Positions 15,714 through 25,213 of a stretch of 64,000 nt of DNA are shown in pieces. Made by a program: the position numbers and the translations under genes. The notes beneath the pieces were generated by a model that ran no database searches, had not been told where the DNA came from, and saw only the letters and a program-made list of their open reading frames with translations. The stretch's first letter is position 1, and each line of letters starts with the position of its first letter. This stretch comes from Myroides sp. NP-2 (lineage in GTDB: Bacteria; Bacteroidota; Bacteroidia; Flavobacteriales; Flavobacteriaceae): contig NZ_JACHTD010000009.1 in NCBI RefSeq assembly GCF_014145665.1, positions 97,352 to 161,351 of the forward strand, in the 5' to 3' direction.

Positions 15714-18380
15714 CTAAAACAAACTACTTTGACCATCCTCATCTACATTGACATCGGGTAGATTTTCCAAGTCGTAATTTGTTGTGTCTTCTTGCGTTTC
15801 TACCTCCTCTTCATAAGGCAAAGATTCCAAATGATCAATTTGTTTTACCTTATCTGCGGTTAGTTGATTACCTAAAGCTTTAATTCCTTTAATCGTTATA
15901 AATTGCTCTAAATCAACGATTAAGTTTTCTTTTTGCACGCCTTTTACCTTGGCAAAAACAACTTCAACTACAGGGCGATAATCTGTTGAAATCAGTTCTA
16001 ATTTTGAGTTCTCGTGTTCAGAAATAAAGATGTCTTCTCTATTTTCATTTTCAATGATAAATCGCTTCACATAGTAACGCGCTTTTTCCCCATCGAAATA
16101 AATAGCAGAAATCGGTTTGTTTGGTTTCCACTTTTCTAAGACGATCATATCTTCTTCGAAGTGTGTAGTCAATTCAGGCACCACTGTTTTTATTTTCCCA
16201 CTTTGGGTAATAATCATCAGGCGATCTTCTGCTTTAAATTCGCCTAACAGCTCTCCTCTACCTTCCACGTTTAAACGTCTAACGGCTTCATCATACCATA
16301 TTTTACGCGGGCGCAAGGTTGAGATTCCCTTTTCTTTCAGTTCAATCTTCTTGATGGCGTATTTAGTGACCAAATTTCCTTTGGCAATACGTCCTTTAAT
16401 CAATAGATCGGCGAAATCAAGATCAAATTTCAACTTCTTAACATTGCTCAACTGTCGCAATAAAATAGTCACTACTTCTGCTTCACCATTTGGATTGGCA
16501 GAGAAATACAATACTTGTGACCCTGGATTCCCTTGCGTTAAGTCATATACTTTATCACGAGTGATACTCATCACATTAAAGCGCTTACTATAAGACGGTC
16601 CGGATTTACCATCGCGGTAGATTAAGTTGTAGATGGTGCGTTTGTCGTTTTTGGCAAATACATCAATGTGGATGATATCTTTTCCGACAAAGCGCTTCTC
16701 TTCTACTTTGGAAATAACCATAGATCCATCGCGTAAGAAAACGATAATATCGTCAATATCAGAACAGTCACAAACGTATTCATCTTTGCGCAGGGAAGTT
16801 CCAAAGAAACCTTCTTGTCTGTTGACGTATAATTTGGTATTTCGCAACACCACTTTCGTTGCTTCAATGGTATCAAAGCTTCTCAACTCCGTTTTGCGCT
16901 CTTTACCTTTGCCGTATTTTTCTTTTAGGCTTGTAAAATATTTGATTGCAAAATCAACCAAGTGTTCTAAGTTGTATTTTACTTTTTCGATATCACCTTC
17001 AAGAGCTTCGATTAGCTGATTTGCTTTATCAATGTCAAAACGAGAAATACGCTTAATTCGAATTTCTGTAAGCTTGATAATATCTTCTTGAGTAACAGCT
17101 CTTTTGAGGTTAACAATAAACGGTTTAAGTCCCTCATCAATCGCGCTGAGTACACCCTCCCATGTTTCTTCTTCCTCAATGGCACGGTAAATTCTATTTT
17201 CGATAAAAATGCGCTCTAAGGAGAGGAAGTGCCAACGTTCTTCTAACTCTTGTAGTTCGATTTCGAGTTCTTGTCGAAGCAGGTCAACGGTTTGATGCGT
17301 GGAGCGTTTCAACATTTCAGAAACTCCGATAAAGAGAGGTTTATTATCTTGAATAATACAAGCCAGTGGAGCGATTGACGTTTCACAAGCCGTAAAGGCA
17401 TAGAGGGCGTCAATGGTTTTATCTGGTGATGTACCCGGCGGTAGGTGAATTAATATTTCAACACTAGCTGCCGTATTATCTTCAATTTTTCTAATTTTCA
17501 GTTTTCCTTTCTCATTTGCTTTTAATATACTATCAATCAACGATGTTGTGGTTGTTGAGAAAGGGATTTGCGTAACGACGAGGGTATTTTTATCTAGCTG
17601 AGAAATGCGTGCGCGAACGCGAACACGGCCTCCTCTGAGTCCGTCGTTATAAGCAGACACATCAGCAATTCCCTCGGTTGGAAAATCGGGATATAACGTA
17701 AAAGGTTTCCCTTTCAATATTTTTACTGAGGCGTCGATTAATTCATTAAAGTTGTGTGGTAAGACTTTCGTTGAGAGTCCAACCGCAATTCCCTCTGCAC
17801 CTTGTGCTAAGAGCAAAGGAAACTTTACAGGGAGGTTGATTGGTTCGTTTCTACGGCCGTCGTAAGACGATTGCCATTCTGTAATTTTTGGAGAATACAG
17901 CACTTCTAGGGCGAATTTGCTCAGACGTGCTTCGATATAACGCGAAGCAGCGGCACCATCACCCGTGAGGATATTCCCCCAGTTTCCTTGCATATCGATC
18001 AACAACTCCTTTTGTCCTAGCTGTACCATGGCGTCACCAATACTCGCATCACCGTGTGGGTGATACTGCATGGTATGTCCAACGATATTCGCTACTTTAT
18101 TGTATCGACCGTCATCCAATTCTTTCATTGAGTGCATGATACGGCGTTGTACGGGTTTAAACCCATCCTCAATCGCCGGTACAGCACGTTCCAAAATTAC
18201 GTACGAAGCATAGTCCAAGAACCACTCTTTGTACATACCCGTAACTTTGGTAATGGTTTCTTTTTCCTCTTCTTCTTCTTGTAACGCTGTATGATCTTCA
18301 ACAAATTCCCCATTATCTAGGTTATTTGATTGGATATCGTCCTTCAAATTATCGTCCTTCAAATTATCTTCAGTGCTCAT
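15714..18380 (-). CDS. parC: DNA topoisomerase IV subunit A
   Basis: ParC is the DNA-cleaving subunit of the enzyme that unlinks replicated chromosomes. The 888-residue product has the winged-helix/tower domain starting MYKEWFLDYASYVI near residue 48, the quinolone-region motif YHPHGDASIGDAM, and the catalytic Tyr in AASRYIEARLS near residue 146. The C-terminal part is a degenerate beta-pinwheel without a GyrA box, which argues for ParC rather than GyrA. The N-terminus is acidic and repetitive (EDNLKDDNLKDD). The gene begins 3 bases after the parE stop, so the two subunits are co-translated. Confidence 0.93.
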   Translation of the reverse strand: MSTEDNLKDDNLKDDIQSNNLDNGEFVEDHTALQEEEEEKETITKVTGMYKEWFLDYASYVILERAVPAIEDGFKPVQRRIMHSMKELDDGRYNKVANIVGHTMQYHPHGDASIGDAMVQLGQKELLIDMQGNWGNILTGDGAAASRYIEARLSKFALEVLYSPKITEWQSSYDGRRNEPINLPVKFPLLLAQGAEGIAVGLSTKVLPHNFNELIDASVKILKGKPFTLYPDFPTEGIADVSAYNDGLRGGRVRVRARISQLDKNTLVVTQIPFSTTTTSLIDSILKANEKGKLKIRKIEDNTAASVEILIHLPPGTSPDKTIDALYAFTACETSIAPLACIIQDNKPLFIGVSEMLKRSTHQTVDLLRQELEIELQELEERWHFLSLERIFIENRIYRAIEEEETWEGVLSAIDEGLKPFIVNLKRAVTQEDIIKLTEIRIKRISRFDIDKANQLIEALEGDIEKVKYNLEHLVDFAIKYFTSLKEKYGKGKERKTELRSFDTIEATKVVLRNTKLYVNRQEGFFGTSLRKDEYVCDCSDIDDIIVFLRDGSMVISKVEEKRFVGKDIIHIDVFAKNDKRTIYNLIYRDGKSGPSYSKRFNVMSITRDKVYDLTQGNPGSQVLYFSANPNGEAEVVTILLRQLSNVKKLKFDLDFADLLIKGRIAKGNLVTKYAIKKIELKEKGISTLRPRKIWYDEAVRRLNVEGRGELLGEFKAEDRLMIITQSGKIKTVVPELTTHFEEDMIVLEKWKPNKPISAIYFDGEKARYYVKRFIIENENREDIFISEHENSKLELISTDYRPVVEVVFAKVKGVQKENLIVDLEQFITIKGIKALGNQLTADKVKQIDHLESLPYEEEVETQEDTTNYDLENLPDVNVDEDGQSSLF

Positions 18381-18383
18381 AGT

Positions 18384-20237
18384 CTATTCTTCTACAACAT
18401 CAAGTTCAACTTTCAAATTATCAATGATAAATTCTTGTCTATCCGGGGTATTTTTACCCATATAAAACTCTAACATCTTTTCGATAGACATGGATTTGTC
18501 CAACATCACGGGATCTAGGCGAATACTTTCTCCGATGAAGTGTTGAAATTCATCTGGTGAAATTTCTCCCAATCCTTTAAATCGCGTGATTTCGGGTTTA
18601 GGTTTAAGCTTTTCAATTGCCGCTACGCGTTCTTCTTCGCTATAGCAATAGATGGTTTCTTTTTTGTTTCGAACGCGGAACAAAGGCGTTTGCAAAATAT
18701 ATAAGTGACCTTCTTTGATAAGTTCTGGGAAGAATTGCAAGAAGAAAGTAATTAACAACAAGCGGATGTGCATTCCATCGACATCGGCATCGGTAGCGAT
18801 TACGATGTTGTTGTAGCGCAGGCTTTCGAAATCCTCTTCAATATCGAGTGCGGCTTGTAGTAAGTTAAACTCTTCGTTTTCGTAAACAATCTTCTTCGTC
18901 ATCCCGTAGGAGTTCAGAGGCTTTCCACGCAAACTAAATACGGCTTGTGTGTTGACATCTCTTGACTTGGTGATTGATCCCGACGCTGAATCTCCCTCGG
19001 TAATAAACAAGGTACTTTCGAGGTATCTCGGGTTTTTAATATCCGTTAAGTGCACGCGACAGTCGCGTAGTTTACGGTTGTGTAAACTCGCTTTTTTGGC
19101 GCGTTCTTTTGCTATTTTTCGAATACCTGACAATTCTTTGCGTTCGCGTTCAGCTTGCAAAATTTTGCGCAACAGCGCATCTGCAATTTCTGGATTCTTA
19201 TGAAGGTAGTTATCGAGTTGTGTTTTAACAAAATCGTTCACAAAGGTACGCACTGTTGGCAAATCGGGGCCCATATCAGTTGATCCCAATTTTGTTTTGG
19301 TTTGGGATTCAAATACAGGTTCTTCAACTTTTACTGAAATTGCGGCTACAATCGACTTTCGAATATCTGAAGCTTCAAAGTTTTTGTTGTAGAACTCCTT
19401 TAATGTACGCACCAAAGCCTCTCTAAAAGCGCCTAAATGCGTTCCTCCTTGTGTGGTATTTTGCCCGTTGACAAAGGAATAGTACTCTTCGGAGTACTGA
19501 CTTTTACTGTGTGTAATTGCCACTTCAATATCATCTCCTGTCAAGTGAATGATTGGGTACACTTGATCCTCTAGATCGATATTTTCATTGAGCAAGTCTT
19601 TCAATCCGTTTTCTGAGTAGAACTTTTCTCCGTTAAAGATGATCGTCAGTCCTTTGTTCAGGTAACAGTAGTTTTTGAGCATGCGCTCAATATACTCCTT
19701 GCGGTACTTGTAGTTTTTAAAAATCTTTTCATCTGCGATAAAGGACACTTTGGTTCCTTTGCGCTTGGTTGTTTCGATTAACTCTTCTTCATTGACCAAG
19801 TTCCCAGCTGAGAAGTCTGCGGCTTTTTGTTGGTTATCGCGAACAGAAACCACGCGAAAATACGTGGACAGTGCGTTGACTGCTTTCGTACCTACTCCGT
19901 TAAGACCAACTGATTTTTTAAATGCTTTTGAGTCGTACTTTCCTCCTGTGTTCATTTTTGACACTACATCGATCACCTTTCCCAATGGAATACCACGTCC
20001 GAAGTCACGAACCGTAACCATTTTGTCTTTTAGGGTAACTTCAATAGTTTTTCCTGTGCCCATCACAAACTCATCAATACTATTGTCAATTACCTCTTTG
20101 ATCAGGATGTAAATCCCATCATCAGGAGACGATCCATCACCAAGCTTACCGATATACATACCCGGACGCATACGGATATGTTCTTTCCAATCTAAAGAAC
20201 GAATATTGTCTTCAGTATACTGATTTTGATTTTGCAT
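18384..20237 (-). CDS. parE: DNA topoisomerase IV subunit B
   Basis: ParE is the ATPase subunit of topoisomerase IV. The 617-residue product has the GHKL ATP site ([10 protein letters not shown], then [10 protein letters not shown] and [13 protein letters not shown]), the transducer domain, and the TOPRIM motifs EGDSASGS near residue 420 and [10 protein letters not shown] near 490. The pairing with parC directly behind it identifies it as ParE rather than GyrB, and its length fits ParE. The 95-base region upstream is AT-rich and probably carries the promoter, but no exact TAnnTTTG is present. Confidence 0.94.
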   Translation of the reverse strand: MQNQNQYTEDNIRSLDWKEHIRMRPGMYIGKLGDGSSPDDGIYILIKEVIDNSIDEFVMGTGKTIEVTLKDKMVTVRDFGRGIPLGKVIDVVSKMNTGGKYDSKAFKKSVGLNGVGTKAVNALSTYFRVVSVRDNQQKAADFSAGNLVNEEELIETTKRKGTKVSFIADEKIFKNYKYRKEYIERMLKNYCYLNKGLTIIFNGEKFYSENGLKDLLNENIDLEDQVYPIIHLTGDDIEVAITHSKSQYSEEYYSFVNGQNTTQGGTHLGAFREALVRTLKEFYNKNFEASDIRKSIVAAISVKVEEPVFESQTKTKLGSTDMGPDLPTVRTFVNDFVKTQLDNYLHKNPEIADALLRKILQAERERKELSGIRKIAKERAKKASLHNRKLRDCRVHLTDIKNPRYLESTLFITEGDSASGSITKSRDVNTQAVFSLRGKPLNSYGMTKKIVYENEEFNLLQAALDIEEDFESLRYNNIVIATDADVDGMHIRLLLITFFLQFFPELIKEGHLYILQTPLFRVRNKKETIYCYSEEERVAAIEKLKPKPEITRFKGLGEISPDEFQHFIGESIRLDPVMLDKSMSIEKMLEFYMGKNTPDRQEFIIDNLKVELDVVEE

Positions 20238-20332
20238 ATAAATTGTTGGAATTTGTGCTAAAATACTACTATTTAAGGTAAAATAAAAATGATAAAAATT
20301 TGTAAATACCGTTTTTTTGCATGTTAAACTTT

Positions 20333-21250
20333 CTATTCTTCCGTCTTTTTGATGGCATTTTTATCAATTTCTAAAGAAAATGCTCCAGGTCTGATTCGCT
20401 GACCAAACAACAAAGCATAATTTTTGGTAAATTCAGCGCCAAAATACAAAATCATGGCAGAGTAATAGACCCAAATTAGCATAACAATAATTGAACCTGC
20501 GGCACCGTAAAGAGAGGATTTAGCTGTAGTACCCAAATAAAGACCAATGCCAAATTTACCTACCATAAACAGTATGGCTGTAAAAGCAGCCCCTATAAAG
20601 GCATCTTTTAGGCGGATTATCCCATTGGGTAAGGTTTTAAAAATAACTGCAAACAAGAGGGTAATAATCAAAAACACTATAATATTATTGACTAGTTGAA
20701 CCAAATAAATCGTGGACTCTGCGAAATAGGTTGTTAAATACTCAAAAAGAATACTAGCGATAGAATTGATTAACAAGCTCACTAACAAGAGAAAACCAAC
20801 CGACCCAATCATAGCAAACGACAACAGTCGATTTTTAATTAACCGAATAACGCTTTTTTCGGGTTTTGCTACAAATCCCCAAATATAATTGAGTGAGCTT
20901 TGTATTTCTGCAAAAACACCCGAGGCGGTAAACAGCAACATAACTACCCCAATAATCGTAGGCAAGACTCCTGAGCGATTGAGGGTCACATTATTCATGG
21001 CATTTTCCACTTCTTTGGCCGTATTAGGACCGACTAAATCTCCAACTTGCTGGTAGAAAAAAGAGGAAACGTCCTTTTCTTCTAAGAAAAATCCCGAAGC
21101 CGATATAATTAAAATAATTAAAGGGGGCAGTGCAAAAATAGTATAGTAAGACAAGGCCGCGCTAAAGGTTGTCGCACGATCGTCTAAGAAATCAACCACT
21201 GACTGTTTCAATAACTTTCCTATTTTCTTATATGGTATTTTCTGAATCAT
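20333..21250 (-). CDS. YihY/BrkB-family inner membrane protein
   Basis: The 305-residue product has about six membrane helices. The first conserved stretch [19 protein letters not shown] lies near residue 27 and the last part near 230-275 includes [20 protein letters not shown], the YihY (formerly RNase BN/Rbn) family pattern. The family's function is not settled; it is not a tRNA nuclease. The start lies 2 bases after the stop of the upstream TIGR02117 gene, so both are in one unit. Confidence 0.9.
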   Translation of the reverse strand: MIQKIPYKKIGKLLKQSVVDFLDDRATTFSAALSYYTIFALPPLIILIISASGFFLEEKDVSSFFYQQVGDLVGPNTAKEVENAMNNVTLNRSGVLPTIIGVVMLLFTASGVFAEIQSSLNYIWGFVAKPEKSVIRLIKNRLLSFAMIGSVGFLLLVSLLINSIASILFEYLTTYFAESTIYLVQLVNNIIVFLIITLLFAVIFKTLPNGIIRLKDAFIGAAFTAILFMVGKFGIGLYLGTTAKSSLYGAAGSIIVMLIWVYYSAMILYFGAEFTKNYALLFGQRIRPGAFSLEIDKNAIKKTEE

Positions 21251-21252
21251 AT

Positions 21253-21921
21253 TTATTTATAATGCCTTAAAATTCCTTGATCGTGTAAGGCCCATAGGGC
21301 GGCTTTTTGATTGCATTGTTTCAATCCTTGATTCACCCAGGTATTACACGTATAAAATAAACTATAACTTCCTTTTGCTTCATAGAACGCATCAGATGCT
21401 TCATACCCTGGAACATTTATGCGTTGATACTCCCCATGGTCCTCGACAAAACTCGCCTGAATATAATGAACGAGGGTTTGATATTCCGCTGGGGTTAAGG
21501 TGAGCTTTATTGCCTGATCGCCTGCTGCAAAAGCCGAATAGGCCGTTACGTGCATGGCTGAAGCACCGACACCTGAAAGCGCCTGAAGTGCTGTACTCAT
21601 GCGCAAATCACTCCATGTAGGCGTATCAATATAAAATCCCCTATCTCCCCAACCAAAGGCCACCCAGCGAACGGTACGACTTTGAAAATCAAACGTTGAT
21701 TGCCAATCTATAACCGTTGTGGTTACAGGAAGCACAAAATCAGTATGAACTCCATTAGTGGACAAATAGATGGTTATCTCTTGTCCACCAGGCTTTTCTC
21801 TTGCTGCGTCTTGCTGATAGGGCCAGAGTGATAAGATATAAAATACCCCAAGGTAAACGATGACAAATGTAAAAAAACACAAGATAATCACCTTTACAAA
21901 TCGTGCTATTTTTTTTAGCAT
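21253..21921 (-). CDS. TIGR02117/DUF2459-family protein
   Basis: The 222-residue product has an N-terminal signal anchor (KVIILCFFTFVIVYLGVFY), then a conserved domain with STNGVHTDFVLP, WVAFGWGDRGFY and a C-terminal YNTCNTWV-like motif (FYTCNTWVNQGLK). These are hallmarks of TIGR02117/DUF2459, a family of unknown biochemical function, with conserved His, Asp and Cys that could form an active site (inference). It is the first gene of a two-gene unit with YihY. Confidence 0.8.
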   Translation of the reverse strand: MLKKIARFVKVIILCFFTFVIVYLGVFYILSLWPYQQDAAREKPGGQEITIYLSTNGVHTDFVLPVTTTVIDWQSTFDFQSRTVRWVAFGWGDRGFYIDTPTWSDLRMSTALQALSGVGASAMHVTAYSAFAAGDQAIKLTLTPAEYQTLVHYIQASFVEDHGEYQRINVPGYEASDAFYEAKGSYSLFYTCNTWVNQGLKQCNQKAALWALHDQGILRHYK

Positions 21922-21960
21922 AAATGACCTTAATCTGATAAATAAAAACTTAAATATACA

Positions 21961-21990
21961 AAAAAAGAGAGGTTATTAAGGCCTCTCTTT
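21961..21990 (-). terminator. Terminator of ychF
   Basis: On the minus strand the stem AAAGAGAGG/CCTCTCTTT with a 9-base loop runs into further T residues, 25 bases after the ychF stop. Confidence 0.75.
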
Positions 21991-22014
21991 CTTGATTCTT
22001 CTCTTTTTTATGTC

Positions 22015-23109
22015 TTATACATTGAAACGGAAATGCATCACATCACCATCTTTTACAATGTATTCTTTTCCTTCTACTCTAAGTTTACCTGCTTCTTTAA
22101 CTTTAGCTTCAGAACCAAAAGTTACATAGTCATCGTAGGCGATCACTTCCGCGCGGATGAATCCTTTTTCGAAATCAGTATGGATTACTCCTGCTGCTTG
22201 AGGCGCTGTATCTCCCACGTTAATTGTCCATGCTCTCACTTCTTTTACACCTGCGGTAAAATACGTTTGCAATTTCAAAAGCTTATATGCTGAACGGATC
22301 AATTTTGACGAACCTGGCTCTTCAAGACCTAAATCTTCCAAGAACATTTGACGTTCTTCAAAGGTTTCAAGTTCTGTGATATCCGCTTCGGTTCCGACAG
22401 CCAATACAATTACTTCTGCATTTTCGTCTTTCACCAATTCTCTTACCTGCTCCACATAGGCATTTCCATGAACTGCAGCACCTTCGTCAACGTTACACAC
22501 GTATAACACCGGTTTAGTGGTAATTAATTGAAAAGCTTCCAACAATTCCTCTTCGTCTTGGTTTTTTGCCTCTACCACACGAGCGGATTTTCCCGCTAAT
22601 AAGGTCTCTCTAATACGCTCTAATAAATCTGCTTCTACTTGTGCTTCTTTATTTCCTGTTTTAGCTGCTTTTTTTACTTTTTCTAAGCGTTTTTCAACGG
22701 TTTCTAGGTCTTTCAACTGCAATTCGATGTCGATTGTTTCTTTGTCGCGAATTGGGTTTACTTTACCATCAACGTGAACGATATTGTCGTTATCAAAACA
22801 ACGCAAAACATGAATAATCGCATTACACTCGCGAATATTTCCGAGGAATTGATTACCCAATCCTTCACCTTTACTCGCTCCTTTTACCAATCCGGCGATA
22901 TCTACGATTTCAACTGTTGCTGGCAAAACGCGCTCAGGGTTTACCAATTCTTCTAATTTCAATAAACGCGGATCTGGCACGTTTACAACCCCAACATTGG
23001 GCTCAATTGTACAGAATGGGAAGTTAGCACTTTGCGCTTTAGCGTTTGACAAACAATTGAATAGTGTTGATTTTCCAACATTAGGCAATCCTACAATACC
23101 TGCTTTCAT
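22015..23109 (-). CDS. ychF: Redox-regulated ATPase YchF (Obg-like)
   Basis: YchF is a ribosome-associated P-loop ATPase of the Obg family. The 364-residue product has the P-loop GLPNVGKSTLF at its start, switch region FPFCTIEPNVG, DIAGLVKGASKGEGLGNQFL, and in place of the GTP-specific NKxD the sequence YVCNVDE, as in YchF. A coiled-coil insertion is near residues 130-165 and a C-terminal TGS-like domain ends YIVKDGDVMHFRFNV. Length is normal. It is a single-gene unit with its own promoter and terminator. Confidence 0.96.
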   Translation of the reverse strand: MKAGIVGLPNVGKSTLFNCLSNAKAQSANFPFCTIEPNVGVVNVPDPRLLKLEELVNPERVLPATVEIVDIAGLVKGASKGEGLGNQFLGNIRECNAIIHVLRCFDNDNIVHVDGKVNPIRDKETIDIELQLKDLETVEKRLEKVKKAAKTGNKEAQVEADLLERIRETLLAGKSARVVEAKNQDEEELLEAFQLITTKPVLYVCNVDEGAAVHGNAYVEQVRELVKDENAEVIVLAVGTEADITELETFEERQMFLEDLGLEEPGSSKLIRSAYKLLKLQTYFTAGVKEVRAWTINVGDTAPQAAGVIHTDFEKGFIRAEVIAYDDYVTFGSEAKVKEAGKLRVEGKEYIVKDGDVMHFRFNV

Positions 23110-23144
23110 ATTTTTAGTAACTTATTGTCTTTTTATAATGTTTG

Positions 23145-23152
23145 CAAATATA
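23145..23152 (-). promoter_or_regulatory. -7 element for ychF
   Basis: The minus strand reads TATATTTG (exact TAnnTTTG), 35 bases before the ychF ATG. Confidence 0.55.
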
Positions 23153-23258
23153 TTCAAATTTTACAGAAAAACTTCTTTTCTAAACCACATAAAAAGCCTA
23201 TCTACCGCTAAATACACAATCTATGGTCATTCTTTTAGTACAACTGCTTCGAACTTGT

Positions 23259-23266
23259 TAATTTTG
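23259..23266 (+). promoter_or_regulatory. -7 element for the GNAT gene
   Basis: TAATTTTG matches TAnnTTTG exactly and ends 21 bases before the ATG at 23288. Confidence 0.55.
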
Positions 23267-23287
23267 TAGGTTTAAAACACACCTTTT

Positions 23288-23761
23288 ATGTTAGGAGAAT
23301 CTCTTCAAATTACTGAAATTAAAGATAAAGCCTACCCGATGTCGCTGCTACTCTTAGCAGATGAGACGGTCGAAGCTATAGGGCGCTATATAGACGACAG
23401 CCGAGTGTATAGCGTTTGCTACCAACAAGAGGAAATGGCCGTTTTTTGTTTGTATCCACTTACTGCAGATACGCTGGAAATAAAAAATATAGCGGTTGCA
23501 GAAGCCTTTCAAAACAAGCAGATCGGTAGTTTTTTACTCGATTATATTAAAGTGCTAGCCAAAGAGCAAAACTACAAGACTTTAATTGTGGGGACGGGCG
23601 ATACAGGCGATGCCCAAATTCGCTTTTACCAGCGCAATGGCTTTGTCCTTTTTGACAAGCGCAAAAACTTTTTTATCGACTATTATCCCGAGCCTATTTT
23701 TGAAAATGGCAGACAGTTAGTAGATATGGTTTTACTGAAATGGGAAGTAGATCAAGACTAA
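23288..23761 (+). CDS. GNAT-family N-acetyltransferase
   Basis: The 157-residue product has the GNAT core: strand LEIKNIAVAEAFQNKQIGSFLLDYI near residues 68-92, with the acetyl-CoA pyrophosphate loop (here QNKQIG in place of Q/RxxGxG/A), then a later strand TLIVGTGD and helix AQIRFYQRNGFVLF. The acceptor substrate cannot be inferred. It is a single gene with its own promoter, convergent with the next gene. Confidence 0.85.
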   Translation: MLGESLQITEIKDKAYPMSLLLLADETVEAIGRYIDDSRVYSVCYQQEEMAVFCLYPLTADTLEIKNIAVAEAFQNKQIGSFLLDYIKVLAKEQNYKTLIVGTGDTGDAQIRFYQRNGFVLFDKRKNFFIDYYPEPIFENGRQLVDMVLLKWEVDQD

Positions 23762-23794
23762 AAAAAAAGAGCTACCGCATTGCGGTAGCTCTTT
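23761..23794 (-). terminator. Terminator between the GNAT gene and the acidic protein gene
   Basis: A perfect 13-base stem AAAGAGCTACCGC/GCGGTAGCTCTTT with a 3-base loop is followed by eight T on the minus strand. The plus side has only a short T-run, so it mainly serves the minus-strand gene ending at 23816. Confidence 0.85.
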
Positions 23795-23815
23795 GTATAA
23801 TATGTCTTGAAACTG

Positions 23816-24115
23816 TTAATCTTCTTCGTCAGCAATTTCTAAGTCTTTCAATGCATCTAATGAATCATCTGCAGGATCTACAAAATCATCCTCATCTTCG
23901 TCGTCGAAGTTTTCGATACGATCTGCTAACTTAGTACTTACTTTAACTAAATAGATGGTGTCTTCTGTTCTTACCTCTACAGCTTCAACAGTTTCGTTTT
24001 TAATATTTTTAAAACGAATAATATCTGAGTCGTCATAACCATCAGGAAACTTTTCCACTAAAAGTGTCAAAATTTCGTTTGTTAATTTCGCGTAATCAAC
24101 AATTACTCTCTTCAT
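23816..24115 (-). CDS. Conserved acidic protein of unknown function (99 aa)
   Basis: The protein begins MKRVIVDYAKLTNEILTLLV and contains FPDGYDDSDIIRFKN and VEVRTEDTIYLVKVS. The last third is strongly acidic (NFDDEDEDDFVDPADD). I recall it as a conserved flavobacterial protein without assigned function. Its compact fold and acidic tail suggest a protein- or nucleic-acid-interaction role, but this is not shown by any motif. It is a single-gene unit with promoter and terminator. Confidence 0.75.
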   Translation of the reverse strand: MKRVIVDYAKLTNEILTLLVEKFPDGYDDSDIIRFKNIKNETVEAVEVRTEDTIYLVKVSTKLADRIENFDDEDEDDFVDPADDSLDALKDLEIADEED

Positions 24116-24142
24116 TTTATATTTATTGCTTTATTTCGTTTT

Positions 24143-24150
24143 CAAATGTA
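24143..24150 (-). promoter_or_regulatory. -7 element for the acidic protein gene
   Basis: TACATTTG on the minus strand, an exact TAnnTTTG match, 27 bases before the ATG at 24115. Confidence 0.55.
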
Positions 24151-24212
24151 ATAGCTAAATCCTAATTAACAAATAAAATACGGATATTTTATTAAGATTT
24201 TTTGTCTATTCA

Positions 24213-25187
24213 TTAATGACCTAGAATGTAGGCAAATACCAATGGAGCCACAATTGTTGCATCCGACTCAATTACATATTTTGGTGTATCTACATCCAAT
24301 TTACCCCACGTAATTTTCTCATTTGGCACTGCACCTGAGTATGAACCATACGAAGTAGTAGAGTCAGAGATTTGACAGAAATACGCCCAGAAAGGAACGT
24401 CTTCCCACTCTAAATCTTGGTACATCATTGGCACAACACAGATAGGGAAATCTCCAGAGATACCTCCTGCGATTTGGAAGAATCCAACTCCTTTACCACC
24501 AGAATTAGCACGGTACCACTCTGTCAAGTAAATCATGTACTCAATTCCTGATTTTACAGTGTGTACGTTTAATTTTCCTTTAATAACGTTTGAAGTAAAG
24601 ATATTACCACAAGTTGAATCTTCCCATCCTGGAACAACGATAGGCAAGTTTTTCTCTGCTGCTGCCACAATCCAAGAATCTTTAGGGTCGATTTCGTAGT
24701 ATTGCTCTAACACACCTGAATTCACTACTTGATATAAGAATTCGTGTGGGAAATAGCGCTCACCTTTAGCTTCAGCAGCATGCCATACATCTTCTAAGTG
24801 TTTTTGCAAACGACGGAATGCTTCTTCTTCAGGGATACAAGTATCCGTTACGCGGTTATAGTGATTGTCTAATAATTCTCTTTCTTGCTCTGGCGTTAAA
24901 TCTCTATAGTTTGGCACTCGTTTGTAGTGTGAGTGAGCTACTAAGTTCATTACGTCTTCCTCTAAGTTAGCTCCTGTACAAGAAATAAAGTGAACTTTAT
25001 CTTGACGGATCATTTCAGCTAATGAAATACCTAATTCTGCAGTACTCATTGCTCCTCCCATAGAGATTAACATTTTTCCACCTTCTGCTAAATGCAATTC
25101 GTATCCTTTTGCAGCATCTACTAATGCAGCTGCATTAAAGTGTCTATATTGATGCTCAATAAACTGACTAATTGGTCCTTTACTCAT
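24213..25187 (-). CDS. Deoxyhypusine synthase-like enzyme (polyamine aminobutyl transfer)
   Basis: The 324-residue product belongs to the deoxyhypusine synthase family: GGAMSTAELGISLAEMI, SCTGANLEEDVMNLV, a central VPGWEDSTCGNIF, and the C-terminal SGAVPNEKITWGKL, whose WGK Lys aligns with the lysine that forms the covalent aminobutyl intermediate in human DHS. Bacteria have no eIF5A, so the acceptor cannot be the eukaryotic one; bacterial homologues include homospermidine synthase. It lies 26 bases downstream of a PLP-dependent decarboxylase of the arginine decarboxylase type, placing it in polyamine synthesis. The exact acceptor is unknown. Confidence 0.88.
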   Translation of the reverse strand: MSKGPISQFIEHQYRHFNAAALVDAAKGYELHLAEGGKMLISMGGAMSTAELGISLAEMIRQDKVHFISCTGANLEEDVMNLVAHSHYKRVPNYRDLTPEQERELLDNHYNRVTDTCIPEEEAFRRLQKHLEDVWHAAEAKGERYFPHEFLYQVVNSGVLEQYYEIDPKDSWIVAAAEKNLPIVVPGWEDSTCGNIFTSNVIKGKLNVHTVKSGIEYMIYLTEWYRANSGGKGVGFFQIAGGISGDFPICVVPMMYQDLEWEDVPFWAYFCQISDSTTSYGSYSGAVPNEKITWGKLDVDTPKYVIESDATIVAPLVFAYILGH

Positions 25188-25213
25188 TTTATTAATCTTT
25201 TACTGTTATGTGT

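Noticed and set aside
15714..20237. gyrA/gyrB instead of parC/parE
   Set aside because: Adjacent B-A order with a 3-base gap, a degenerate C-terminal pinwheel without a GyrA box and the 617-residue B subunit fit topoisomerase IV.
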